Of a stretch of DNA of 64,000 nucleotides, positions 1 to 7,279 are shown piece after piece. The stretch comes from a virus, in IMG/VR virus record IMGVR_UViG_3300036715_003261, positions 1 through 64,000 of that record; one strand, written 5' to 3'. Within the stretch, counting starts at the first letter, position 1. Each line of letters begins with the position of its first letter. The translations under genes were made by a program, and so were the position numbers. The notes below the pieces were generated by a model. The model was given only the letters and a program-made list of their open reading frames with translations, did no database searches and had not been told where the DNA came from.

Positions 1-1
1 C

Positions 2-202
2 GAGATCGTCGTCGAGAACGACGACGTCACCCCTTCGGGGATCACGCCGGAGTACGACGTCTGCCACGAGTTTCCGACGTGCCTCATGTGCATCGGCAGC
101 GCGGTCGACTATCTACCGCGGTTCGCGTACGAGACAGTGGGTGAGGTGATCGTCAACGCGGCCACGCTGAAGAAGCTCGACCTCAAGTTCCGCGACGGTT
201 AG
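2..202 (+). CDS. C-terminal part of a hypothetical protein (cut by window edge)
   Basis: An open frame runs in from the left edge and ends at a TAG. The last 66 residues contain a Cys-rich patch, CHEFPTCLMC, that could bind a metal, and end in a lysine-rich segment, KKLDLKFRDG. The start lies outside the window. The stop shares TTAG with the stop of the convergent lytic gene that follows. No family was recognised. Confidence 0.6.
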   Translation, partial: EIVVENDDVTPSGITPEYDVCHEFPTCLMCIGSAVDYLPRFAYETVGEVIVNAATLKKLDLKFRDG

Positions 203-726
203 CTGTTCGAGCGCTTCGCCCGCTCTTTTTTAATCCAACGAGCACGGAACTGGCGGATGTCGGGGATCGTGCACAGGTCGACCTTGCGGCCACCACGCTC
301 ACGCATGACGGGGCCTTCGGCGCAGCTCTTGATCAGCGCGTAGCCACCTCCGTAGCCGAGCAGTGCGCACCGCTCGTTGCCACGACACGCGCGATACCAG
401 TCCTGCAGGTGCTTGGCCCCGTCGAGGTAGTCCTCGAGCACGGTCTGGCCCACGCACTTCGTTTCCATGGTCGGCTGCAGCACGCCGCATGCGGTCTTGC
501 CTGCTACGACTGGGCCCACCACGCTCGAGGTGTAGCGGCTCTCGAAGTACGCGGTGCTGAGCAACATGTCCGCGTCGATGCCGTAGAACGAAGCTGCGAT
601 GCGTGCCGAGGTCAGGTGCTCCATCGCCGCCGGCGCCGTCAGATCGTTGGGGGCCGTTCTTCGCAAGGCGTCGGCGTCGTTGGGCGACGTGAACAGGAAC
701 ACGAGCACCGCGGCGATAATGGACAT
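199..726 (-). CDS. Lytic transglycosylase-like (SLT/lysozyme-fold) protein with N-terminal membrane anchor
   Basis: This 175-residue protein probably cleaves peptidoglycan in the periplasm. Residues 2-13 form a short hydrophobic segment (signal or anchor). The rest matches the soluble lytic transglycosylase layout: a likely catalytic Glu62 in AYFESRY, then GVLQP (81-85) and GYGGGYA (124-130), where SLT enzymes have the ES.f, GlmQi and AYNaG motifs. Three or more cysteines could form disulfides after export. It is the last gene of a leftward lysis-type block with the spanin-like gene at 1361. It could be a lysis enzyme or a virion-borne muralytic protein. Confidence 0.65.
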   Translation of the reverse strand: MSIIAAVLVFLFTSPNDADALRRTAPNDLTAPAAMEHLTSARIAASFYGIDADMLLSTAYFESRYTSSVVGPVVAGKTACGVLQPTMETKCVGQTVLEDYLDGAKHLQDWYRACRGNERCALLGYGGGYALIKSCAEGPVMRERGGRKVDLCTIPDIRQFRARWIKKERAKRSNS

Positions 727-738
727 GCCGCCGCTATA

Positions 739-1356
739 TCACGGCATGTCGATTTCCAACCAACCATTGCGCAACCATCCATGCATGCGTTGGGGACTAC
801 CGATCCCGATGGATGGCGTCACATCGATATCCGGAGGTGCACCTGTGCGTGTCCACCCAGGCCCATTGCTCGCAGGACCGTCGATCATCCATTCACCTGC
901 GGGGGTCTTGCACACGAGCGACATCTCACCGTTGCGGTGGTAGCTGTCGTCTCCGTTGAGCACGCGCCAGTCGTAGAGCGCGCCGACAGGCGCATCTCCG
1001 ATCGTGACCAGCTCTTGGTTGTCGCCACGTTGATAGAGCCGCGTGTGGCTCTCTTGCTTCGCGTCTTCGGGACGGAACACGTAACCACACGAGCACGCGG
1101 TCGGCCAGCGCGGATCGTCGAGCGCAACGGTGTGCTGCGTGCGGTCGCCGTCGAGCGACGCTTCGAGGGTTCCCGCCGCGCGTGTGACCTCGATCTCGAC
1201 GTCATGGGTCTCGTAGGACGTCAGTTCAGCGCCGGGGTACCGCGACTCCCGTCGACCACAAGGCGGCACGCCGTCACGCGCGAACGCGTACCGACGAAGT
1301 GTGACAACGACGTCATCTGTGGGCGTGAGCAGGAAGCAGCGATGGCGAGAAGGCAT
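739..1356 (-). CDS. Hypothetical protein with CxC motif
   Basis: A 205-residue soluble protein of unknown function, packed 12 bases upstream of the lytic gene and 4 bases downstream of the spanin-like gene, so probably co-transcribed with both. It has a CSCGYVF motif near the middle and a tryptophan- and glycine-rich C-terminal third. No membrane segment or recognised domain is visible. The ATG is the first in frame after the neighbour's stop. Confidence 0.6.
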   Translation of the reverse strand: MPSRHRCFLLTPTDDVVVTLRRYAFARDGVPPCGRRESRYPGAELTSYETHDVEIEVTRAAGTLEASLDGDRTQHTVALDDPRWPTACSCGYVFRPEDAKQESHTRLYQRGDNQELVTIGDAPVGALYDWRVLNGDDSYHRNGEMSLVCKTPAGEWMIDGPASNGPGWTRTGAPPDIDVTPSIGIGSPQRMHGWLRNGWLEIDMP

Positions 1357-1360
1357 GACG

Positions 1361-1807
1361 TTACCTCTTGGGTGCGAACTCCGCCGCAGCGTCAGGAAAG
1401 TCGCGCGGCAGGTCCCTGAACTTCGGACGATCGGGCGTCGGCACAGGCAACGGCTGCTTGTACGTGTCGACGGGCGCGGGACGGTGCCCGCTTGCTACGG
1501 GCGCGGGACGGTGCACGCTTGCTACGGGCGCCGTGTTGAGCTTCGCGAACAGTGACTGGATCAACGTGTCGGTGGCCTCGAGCCGTGCCTCGAGCTTCAC
1601 GACGTAGTCGTGCTGGGTCGTCGCAGTCGTCTGCAGCTCCTTGACGGAAGTCGCGAGTGCCGCATAGCCGCCGGTCGCTTCGTCCTGGGTTTGTTGATAC
1701 TTGGCCTTCAACTCCTCGTGGCTTGAGAGGTAGCCGAACCAAGCAGGCGCGATCCCGACGATGGCCCCGACGAGAAGGGTGATCAGGGTCTTGGGGTTGG
1801 CCGCCAT
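1361..1807 (-). CDS. Single-pass membrane protein, i-spanin-like
   Basis: This 148-residue protein has one N-terminal transmembrane helix (about residues 7-27) and then a long Gln/Glu/Lys/Thr-rich stretch (28-95) likely to be coiled coil. A Pro-rich tail contains two copies of a nine-residue repeat (PVASxHRPA). One N-terminal helix plus a periplasmic coiled coil is the i-spanin (Rz) layout, and the neighbour at 199 is a muralytic enzyme, so outer-membrane disruption during lysis is a reasonable guess. ATG1807 lies only 6 bases after a TATCAT promoter box, implying a leaderless mRNA. A longer in-frame reading exists upstream but runs antisense through the next gene and was rejected. Confidence 0.6.
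   Translation of the reverse strand: MAANPKTLITLLVGAIVGIAPAWFGYLSSHEELKAKYQQTQDEATGGYAALATSVKELQTTATTQHDYVVKLEARLEATDTLIQSLFAKLNTAPVASVHRPAPVASGHRPAPVDTYKQPLPVPTPDRPKFRDLPRDFPDAAAEFAPKR
1471..1524 (+). repeat. Two tandem 27-bp repeats inside the spanin-like gene
   Basis: Two consecutive 27-base units differ at one position. They encode the duplicated nine-residue PVASxHRPA segment in the tail of the protein at 1361-1807 and look like a recent in-frame duplication. Confidence 0.85.
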
Positions 1808-1813
1808 CTTGTA

Positions 1814-1819
1814 ATGATA
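1814..1819 (-). promoter_or_regulatory. TATCAT promoter box, leaderless-type, for the lysis block
   Basis: On the minus strand the sequence reads CTCC-TATCAT, then six bases, then ATG1807. It matches the window-wide consensus CC-TATMAT. If the box is a -10 element, transcription would start at about the A of the ATG. No TTGACA-like -35 box is apparent. The promoter is back to back with the rightward one at 1862. Confidence 0.6.
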
Positions 1820-1861
1820 GGAGGATTTTTTTGGCCCCGACGCAAGGGGGCTGAAACCCCC

Positions 1862-1867
1862 TATAAT
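1862..1867 (+). promoter_or_regulatory. TATAAT promoter box, leaderless-type, for the 2H/cupin gene
   Basis: The plus strand reads CCCCC-TATAAT-TTCCCC-GTG. The GTG at 1874 is in frame with the phosphoesterase gene, and only six bases separate box and start codon. This supports 1874 as the true start over ATG1814, which would lie upstream of the promoter. Confidence 0.65.
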
Positions 1868-1873
1868 TTCCCC

Positions 1874-3067
1874 GTGCGAACCGTCTCGCTTGCGGGCGTC
1901 CTCGACCAGCTCCTCTCGGCTGCCAGCCGCGAGAAGACCGCTGAGATCTCGACGAGCCCGAAGACCTTCTTCGTGCACGTGCGTGTGCCCGAGCACGTCG
2001 CTGAGAACCTTCGCGAGATCCAGAAGAAGGTCATCCCGGACGCTGCGAAGCACTCCGACATCGACCACATCACCCTGGTCTACACGAAGAAGCCGCTCGA
2101 GGACCACCCGCCCGAGAAGGTCCACGCCGCGCTCGCGGCACTTCGTCAGGTTGGCGAGAACGCCGAGCCCATCGAAGCGAAGATCCAGGGCTGGGGCTAC
2201 TTCGATGGCGCGGCCTCCCAAGGCAAGCGGAACACCGCGCTGGTCGCGTTGCTCGACGCCCCTGGCCTCGAACATCTGCACGTCGACATGGTGCGCGCCC
2301 TCAAGGTCCACGGCATCGACCCGAGCGACAAGCACGTGTTCACGCCGCACATCACGCTCGGCTACCTCGGTGACGCTGGGCGCACCGAAGAGCCACTGCC
2401 TGTGATCAACGGACGATTCACGATCGACCGAGCGCACGTGACGTCGCGGGACCACCACGAGATCCCGTTGACGGGCGTCGAACGTTCGATGGGACAGAAG
2501 GCCGCCGAGGCCGCCTTCCCCGGCTTCATCACCAACATCGACGACGCCACCAACGCCAACGACAACTACCGCAAGGTCCTGCACACCGCCAAGAAAGAGC
2601 AGCTTGTCGTGATGTCCCTGCCCAAGGGCGGCGACATCGGCTCCGAGAAGCATCCGAACACGGACCAGTTCATCCGCGTCGAAGGCGGCCAGGGCAAGGC
2701 CGTCTTGAACGGCGTCGAGCGTCCGATGCGCGACGGCACCGCGCTCATCATCCCCGCAGGCACGCAACACAACATCGTCAATACGGGTGACGACCCGCTC
2801 AAGCTCTACACGGTCTACTCCCAGAACGAGCATCCGGACGGCATCGTCGAGAAGACCAAGGCCGACGCCGAAAAGAAAGAAGCCGCACTCGGCGTCAACG
2901 CTGCCAAGTTCGCGACCGACTTCGCGCCCAAGACCAACTTCTCGCTGGACACGAACGCGCTGCGCTCGCAACGACACGAAGGTCCTGGCAAGGGTCAGAC
3001 CTCGCCGGGGATGGGCGGCGTGCCCGCACAGACCGGCGGGATGCATTCAGGTGGCGGCCTGCGATGA
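1874..3067 (+). CDS. 2H phosphoesterase fused to a cupin domain
   Basis: A 397-residue fusion. Residues about 30-200 carry the two H-x-T/S signatures of 2H (LigT-like) phosphoesterases, HITL at 65-68 and again at 159-162, both intact and spaced as in the family. Residues about 216-320 form a cupin: the GGD...KHPNTDQF motif-1 region with His260, and IIPAGTQHN with His299. The tail is Ala/Gly-rich. Known 2H enzymes hydrolyse cyclic phosphodiesters in RNA or nucleotides, and some phage members degrade defence cyclic nucleotides (Acb1). The substrate here is unknown. GTG1874 is chosen because it follows the TATAAT box by six bases. The stop overlaps the next start (ATGA). Confidence 0.75.
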   Translation: MRTVSLAGVLDQLLSAASREKTAEISTSPKTFFVHVRVPEHVAENLREIQKKVIPDAAKHSDIDHITLVYTKKPLEDHPPEKVHAALAALRQVGENAEPIEAKIQGWGYFDGAASQGKRNTALVALLDAPGLEHLHVDMVRALKVHGIDPSDKHVFTPHITLGYLGDAGRTEEPLPVINGRFTIDRAHVTSRDHHEIPLTGVERSMGQKAAEAAFPGFITNIDDATNANDNYRKVLHTAKKEQLVVMSLPKGGDIGSEKHPNTDQFIRVEGGQGKAVLNGVERPMRDGTALIIPAGTQHNIVNTGDDPLKLYTVYSQNEHPDGIVEKTKADAEKKEAALGVNAAKFATDFAPKTNFSLDTNALRSQRHEGPGKGQTSPGMGGVPAQTGGMHSGGGLR

Positions 3068-3567
3068 CCGAGCGTCCCGTCTACGTCGGCGTTGGTGAGT
3101 GCGACTGCAAACGCATCGACACCAAGCTCTATCACGTGCCGGGCACCGAATTCGCTCGGCGGCCGGTGTGCGCCGTGTGCCTCGTCGACCACGGCTTCGA
3201 AGTGCCCACGCCGCGTACCGCCGACGACCTCGAGGAGATCGATGGGCGTCCCACGTGGAAGCCGATGCCGACACCGCCTCCGTTGAACCCCCTCGTCCAT
3301 GCAGGCAAGCTGGACCTCGGGTACGGGCACATCTTCGAGGCGGTGCTTGGCAGCGACGAACAGCTCATCGGGTGGCTGCACACTCATCCCGATGCTCGAA
3401 GCCTCGAGGGGATGCTCTGCCAGTCGTTCTGTGCCGTCCGCCCGCTCAACGGCACGCCGATCCATCAGGTCGTGAGCGTCGATCCTTTGACGCTCATGCC
3501 AAGCTTGCTTTGCCGCACCTGTGGTGCACATGGTCATGTGACCAACGGAAAATGGGAGCCCTGCTGA
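3064..3567 (+). CDS. Cys-rich zinc-binding-type protein, DUF6527-like
   Basis: A 167-residue protein with three cysteine clusters: CDC near residue 14, CAVC near 36, and a C-terminal CRTCGAHGHV...GKW block. The end, PSLLCRTCGAHGHV-x-GKW, resembles the small phage/bacterial family DUF6527, whose function is unknown. It overlaps the previous gene by ATGA and the next by TGATG, so the three are translationally coupled. An HTHP segment recalls JAMM peptidases, but the rest of that motif is missing. Confidence 0.6.
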   Translation: MTERPVYVGVGECDCKRIDTKLYHVPGTEFARRPVCAVCLVDHGFEVPTPRTADDLEEIDGRPTWKPMPTPPPLNPLVHAGKLDLGYGHIFEAVLGSDEQLIGWLHTHPDARSLEGMLCQSFCAVRPLNGTPIHQVVSVDPLTLMPSLLCRTCGAHGHVTNGKWEPC

Positions 3568-4139
3568 TGTTGCACACCAAGACTCACGTCATGATCGACG
3601 GCGCCATGCACACGGTCGCGCGCGTCGACAAGCACGAGACCGGACCGCACCACACGCATCGCGTCCATACCGGATGCGGCCTGACCATCGATGTCGACGT
3701 CGGCGGAGAGCGTGCGCGTGCCCGTTCGCTCGAGCGTCACGGTCACGTGATGGCCGAGCCCGATCCCGCCGTGCGCGCAGCCCATGCGCCATACCACCTG
3801 AAGGCGGCAGACGAAGCGGCCTCGAAGGCCGAGCCCCTCGATGGCGGACGGTGGCACGTCGACGCCCACGCCCGTGACTGTGCCGCCTGTGTGGCGCACG
3901 AGCGTGGCGCTGCTCCAGTGACGCACCCGCTGGGGCACACCAACGCACGTACGGTCGAAGCGGACATCGAGACCAACCTCGCGTGTCCCAAGTGCGGCAC
4001 GAAGATCTATCGGCGTCGTGCCAGCGAGCAGTTCGCATGCACCGGCCAAGGGCACGAGTTCACGGGCCTCGAGCTGATGGCGCACGTCAAGGACAGCTTC
4101 GATAGCCTCACGCGGCTCGTGATGCCGGAGTCCAAGTAG
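3567..4139 (+). CDS. Histidine-rich protein with C-terminal zinc ribbon
   Basis: A 190-residue protein rich in His (for example HTHRVH, and HAxxCAACxAH around residues 102-112). A CPKCGTKIYRR...CTGQGHEF zinc-ribbon-like segment follows at about 144-168. It could bind nucleic acid or metal, but the function is not recognised. ATG3567 overlaps the previous stop and follows a GGGAGCCC ribosome site. The stop TAG abuts the ATG of the first of three paralogues. Confidence 0.6.
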   Translation: MLHTKTHVMIDGAMHTVARVDKHETGPHHTHRVHTGCGLTIDVDVGGERARARSLERHGHVMAEPDPAVRAAHAPYHLKAADEAASKAEPLDGGRWHVDAHARDCAACVAHERGAAPVTHPLGHTNARTVEADIETNLACPKCGTKIYRRRASEQFACTGQGHEFTGLELMAHVKDSFDSLTRLVMPESK

Positions 4140-5168
4140 ATGTCGCTGCCCACGGTCACCCAGACATGGACGTACTCGTTCAACAACAGGTACGTGTACA
4201 CAGGTTCATCGACGCTCATCACGACGATGGGCGCCTTGTTGTTTTCATGGGTCGGCGTGGGCGGCTTCCTCACGACGACGATGGGGTACACCGTCAAGGG
4301 ATCGTGTGACGGTACGACCGGCGCGATGGACGGCGTCAACCGCATCACGGCTGCGAACAAGTGGGCCACGCGCGCGACGATCGCGGGCGCCGCGCAGTCG
4401 TGGATCGTCCTGACAGACGGCGCCGGGATCGACTGGTTGTTCACGTACCAGTCCGTCGCGGATGACGTCTCGCGGCTTTCGCATTCGCAAGGCGGTGTCT
4501 ACATTGCGGCAGGGACTCCAGCCCAGCAACCCACCGCGACGGATGAATGCTTCGACACCCAGAGTGGGTCTTGGATCAACGGGAACATCAGCGCGGACCG
4601 CGTCTGGCATTTCTGGGGCAGCAGCGACAAGAAGATGTTCCGCATGGCGATCTATCGTACGGGAGTCCTTGCGTCTTTCATCAAGGGCGAGAAGTTCACG
4701 GGCGCCCTGGTCGCACCTGCCACGTTCACGCTTGCTGTCGGCGGCGGAACGGTCGCGGCTCTCAAGTCATTCTACAGCGGCTCGTCTGTGTCCTCTAACA
4801 ACATGGTCGGCTATGTCGCCAATGCGGCAGGCGACGTGTGTCGGTTGCATACGTCGGTCGATGCCAACTGCAAGGCAGGCAATGGTGGGGAGCTTATCGG
4901 AGGCATGGCAGGCCTCTCCGCGCTCATGAACAACGAGCGCCCCCTTCTTCAGGGTGGTGTCGGGATCCTGTTATTCCCTACACAAACAGGTTCGATCCAA
5001 GCCAGCACGGACGGCAAGTTGGGCAGCTTGTTCGACCAGTGGTACTCCATCTCGAACAGCGCAACCACGCCCGCCGTAGGTGACGTGTTTGGTAACCTTC
5101 AATTCTACACGGTCACGCCCGGCATCATCTTGCCGCTTGACGGCGTAACAACCCCACTGACGTCCTGA
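4140..5168 (+). CDS. Tandem paralogue 1 of 3, probable virion/tail-associated protein
   Basis: A 342-residue protein, first of three adjacent paralogues. All share an N-terminal PTVTQTW-x-x-SFNNR block, a central DGAGIDW...QQPTAxDECFD block and a VWHxWGSSDKKMxR block, then a C-terminal PGIILPLDGVT-type ending. No enzymatic motif is seen. Directly before a fibre-type gene, such proteins are plausibly host-recognition or baseplate appendages, but that rests on position. This copy is the most divergent (WHFWGSSDKKMFR). Confidence 0.65.
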   Translation: MSLPTVTQTWTYSFNNRYVYTGSSTLITTMGALLFSWVGVGGFLTTTMGYTVKGSCDGTTGAMDGVNRITAANKWATRATIAGAAQSWIVLTDGAGIDWLFTYQSVADDVSRLSHSQGGVYIAAGTPAQQPTATDECFDTQSGSWINGNISADRVWHFWGSSDKKMFRMAIYRTGVLASFIKGEKFTGALVAPATFTLAVGGGTVAALKSFYSGSSVSSNNMVGYVANAAGDVCRLHTSVDANCKAGNGGELIGGMAGLSALMNNERPLLQGGVGILLFPTQTGSIQASTDGKLGSLFDQWYSISNSATTPAVGDVFGNLQFYTVTPGIILPLDGVTTPLTS

Positions 5169-5171
5169 CAT

Positions 5172-6200
5172 ATGGCGCTACCTACCGTCACACAGACCTG
5201 GACGACGTCGTTCAACAACCGATACACGTTCGTATCGGTTCTTGGCGCGATGCAGAGCTACATGCTCTCCCTCAAGGACTTCTTGAAGACGACCATGGGC
5301 ATGACCGTCAAGGGTTCCTGCTCGGCAGGTACCGGCGCCATGGACGGTGTGGACCGTTGGACCGTCGCCACCGATGTTGCACCACGCAACAACGGCGCTG
5401 CCGGTTCACAAGCCTGGTTTGTCTTGACCGACGGCGCAGGCGTCGACTGGTGCTTCTCGTTCAACTCGGCCTCCGATGACATTTTCCGGCTGGCGCATTC
5501 GACGGGCGGCAACTACGTCGCCGCGGCTACAGCGAACCAGCAACCCACCGCTACGGACGAGTGTTTCGATGCGGCTAGCGGTTCTTGGGTAAACAGCACG
5601 GCTAGCGCTGACCGGGTCTGGCATATGTGGGGCTCGAGCGACAAGAAGATGTGGCGCTCGACGGTCATGCGGTCCAGCGCTCTCGTCATGTATCAAGCAG
5701 GCGAGAAGTTCACGAGTGCGCTGGTTTCACCCGCAACTTTCACACTGGGCACTGGTGGCGGAACCGTAGGTGCGGTCAAGTCATTTTATAACGGTTCGAC
5801 TTTCAACTCGAATTTCAACGCCACGTATGCACCCTCCGCTCTCGGAGACCTGTGCCGCGTACATACGAACCAAGACATCAACGCAGCAGCGTCGATTGGC
5901 GGTGAGATGCCTGGTGGTGGTGTTGGGTCCTTGGCTTCGAGTGCCGTGCTTTTCAACGCAGAACTTCCACTACTTCAAGGTGCGACTGGCGAACTGATGT
6001 TCCCTGCTCAAATGGGAAGCAGGCTTGCCAATGCCGACGGTAAGCTCGGAAGCAAGATTGACAGCTGGTACGTGTTGACCAACAGCACGACGGTTCCGGG
6101 CCTTGTTGATACGTTCGGTACACTCCAATTCGTGGTCGTCGAAATTGGAGGCGCGATCATCCTACCGGGAGACGGCGCCACTACGCCGGTGTCCACATAA
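5172..6200 (+). CDS. Tandem paralogue 2 of 3
   Basis: A 342-residue copy of the preceding protein with the same block order (PTVTQTW; ECFDAASGSW; WHMWGSSDKKMWR). The start ATG lies 3 bases after the previous stop. No strong Shine-Dalgarno is seen, so translation may depend on coupling. Its stop overlaps the third copy's start (TAATG). Base composition drifts toward more A/T from copy 1 to copy 3. Confidence 0.65.
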   Translation: MALPTVTQTWTTSFNNRYTFVSVLGAMQSYMLSLKDFLKTTMGMTVKGSCSAGTGAMDGVDRWTVATDVAPRNNGAAGSQAWFVLTDGAGVDWCFSFNSASDDIFRLAHSTGGNYVAAATANQQPTATDECFDAASGSWVNSTASADRVWHMWGSSDKKMWRSTVMRSSALVMYQAGEKFTSALVSPATFTLGTGGGTVGAVKSFYNGSTFNSNFNATYAPSALGDLCRVHTNQDINAAASIGGEMPGGGVGSLASSAVLFNAELPLLQGATGELMFPAQMGSRLANADGKLGSKIDSWYVLTNSTTVPGLVDTFGTLQFVVVEIGGAIILPGDGATTPVST

Positions 6201-7279
6201 TGGGTCTTCCTACCGTCACGCAGACTTGGACGATGTCGTTCAACAATCGATCGATCTTCGTGTCGATCATTCGAACGATGGGTGACCTGGTCTTCTCGCT
6301 CAAGAACTTCTTGAAAACGACGATGGGGTACACCGTCAAGGGCTCGTGCGACGGTACGACCGGCGCCATGGACGGTGTTGACCGTATCACCAGTGCGACC
6401 ACATGGGCGACCCGTAACAACGGGGCTGCCGGCGCGATGTCTTGGATCGTCCTGACCGACGGCGCGGGCATCGACTGGTGCTTCTCGTTTAACTCGTCAT
6501 CTGACGCAATCGTTCGGTTGGCACACTCGACAGGCGGAAACTATGTAGCCGCTGCCACTCCCAATCAACAACCGACTGCGTCCGACGAGTGTTTTGACGT
6601 TGCTTCCAGTGAATGGGTCAACGCAAATAATACTTCACGGCCTTCGGATACGGTTTGGCACATGTGGGGCTCGAGCGACAAGAAGATGTGGCGTCTTGTC
6701 ACGGCCACTGGTGCCAATCTGGGTGTGACGGGACACGCTTTTTGCGCCTATATCGCCGGTGAAAAGTTTACGAGCGCCCTTATAGCGCCCGCTTCTTTTA
6801 CGCTGGGCACGGGCGGGGGCACCGTTGGCGCTATCAAAACGTACTATCAAGGCGGCAACGGAAACGGTGGTCGAATCTACTCCCTCGCAACTATTTTAAA
6901 CGTGATCTATACAGGGTCCAGTGTTGCAGACCTGTGTCGTGTGCGTGCAGGGGGCGCCGATACTAACGCGCTAGCCACCATCGGCGGGGAACAGCCGGGT
7001 GGCGCGGTTGGGGCTGTCAACGGGGGCGCGCAATTCTGGAGTGCAGAAAAACCAGCCCTGCAAGGCCACAAGGGTCAACTCATCTTCCCCACAACGATGG
7101 GCGCCCGGAACGCATCCGCAGACGGTAAGCTAGGCACGAAGATTGACCACTGGTCTTCGATTACCAACGTGGCTGGCCTTCCTGAATTCTTGGATTCATA
7201 CGGCGACAAGCAGTTCTGGGCGATTGCTCCCGGCATCATTCTTCCCGGTGATGGCGTAACGCGCTTGGTGTCCCAATGA
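6200..7279 (+). CDS. Tandem paralogue 3 of 3
   Basis: A 359-residue copy, about 17 residues longer than its sisters because of insertions around the WHMWGSSDKKMWR block and in the Gly/Asn-rich segment that follows. Synonymous sites are visibly less GC-rich than in neighbouring genes, suggesting faster divergence or later acquisition. The stop overlaps the fibre gene start (ATGA). Confidence 0.65.
   Translation: MGLPTVTQTWTMSFNNRSIFVSIIRTMGDLVFSLKNFLKTTMGYTVKGSCDGTTGAMDGVDRITSATTWATRNNGAAGAMSWIVLTDGAGIDWCFSFNSSSDAIVRLAHSTGGNYVAAATPNQQPTASDECFDVASSEWVNANNTSRPSDTVWHMWGSSDKKMWRLVTATGANLGVTGHAFCAYIAGEKFTSALIAPASFTLGTGGGTVGAIKTYYQGGNGNGGRIYSLATILNVIYTGSSVADLCRVRAGGADTNALATIGGEQPGGAVGAVNGGAQFWSAEKPALQGHKGQLIFPTTMGARNASADGKLGTKIDHWSSITNVAGLPEFLDSYGDKQFWAIAPGIILPGDGVTRLVSQ

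Noticed and set aside
1361-3046. 561-codon leftward frame reaching across the 2H/cupin gene
   Set aside because: Only its last 148 cod­ons (from ATG1807) look like protein; the rest is antisense to the 2H/cupin gene.
3064-3567. JAMM-type metallopeptidase (HTHPD)
   Set aside because: Only H-x-H-P is present; the downstream S-x2-D and upstream Glu of JAMM are not in place. The C-terminal zinc-type block fits DUF6527 better.
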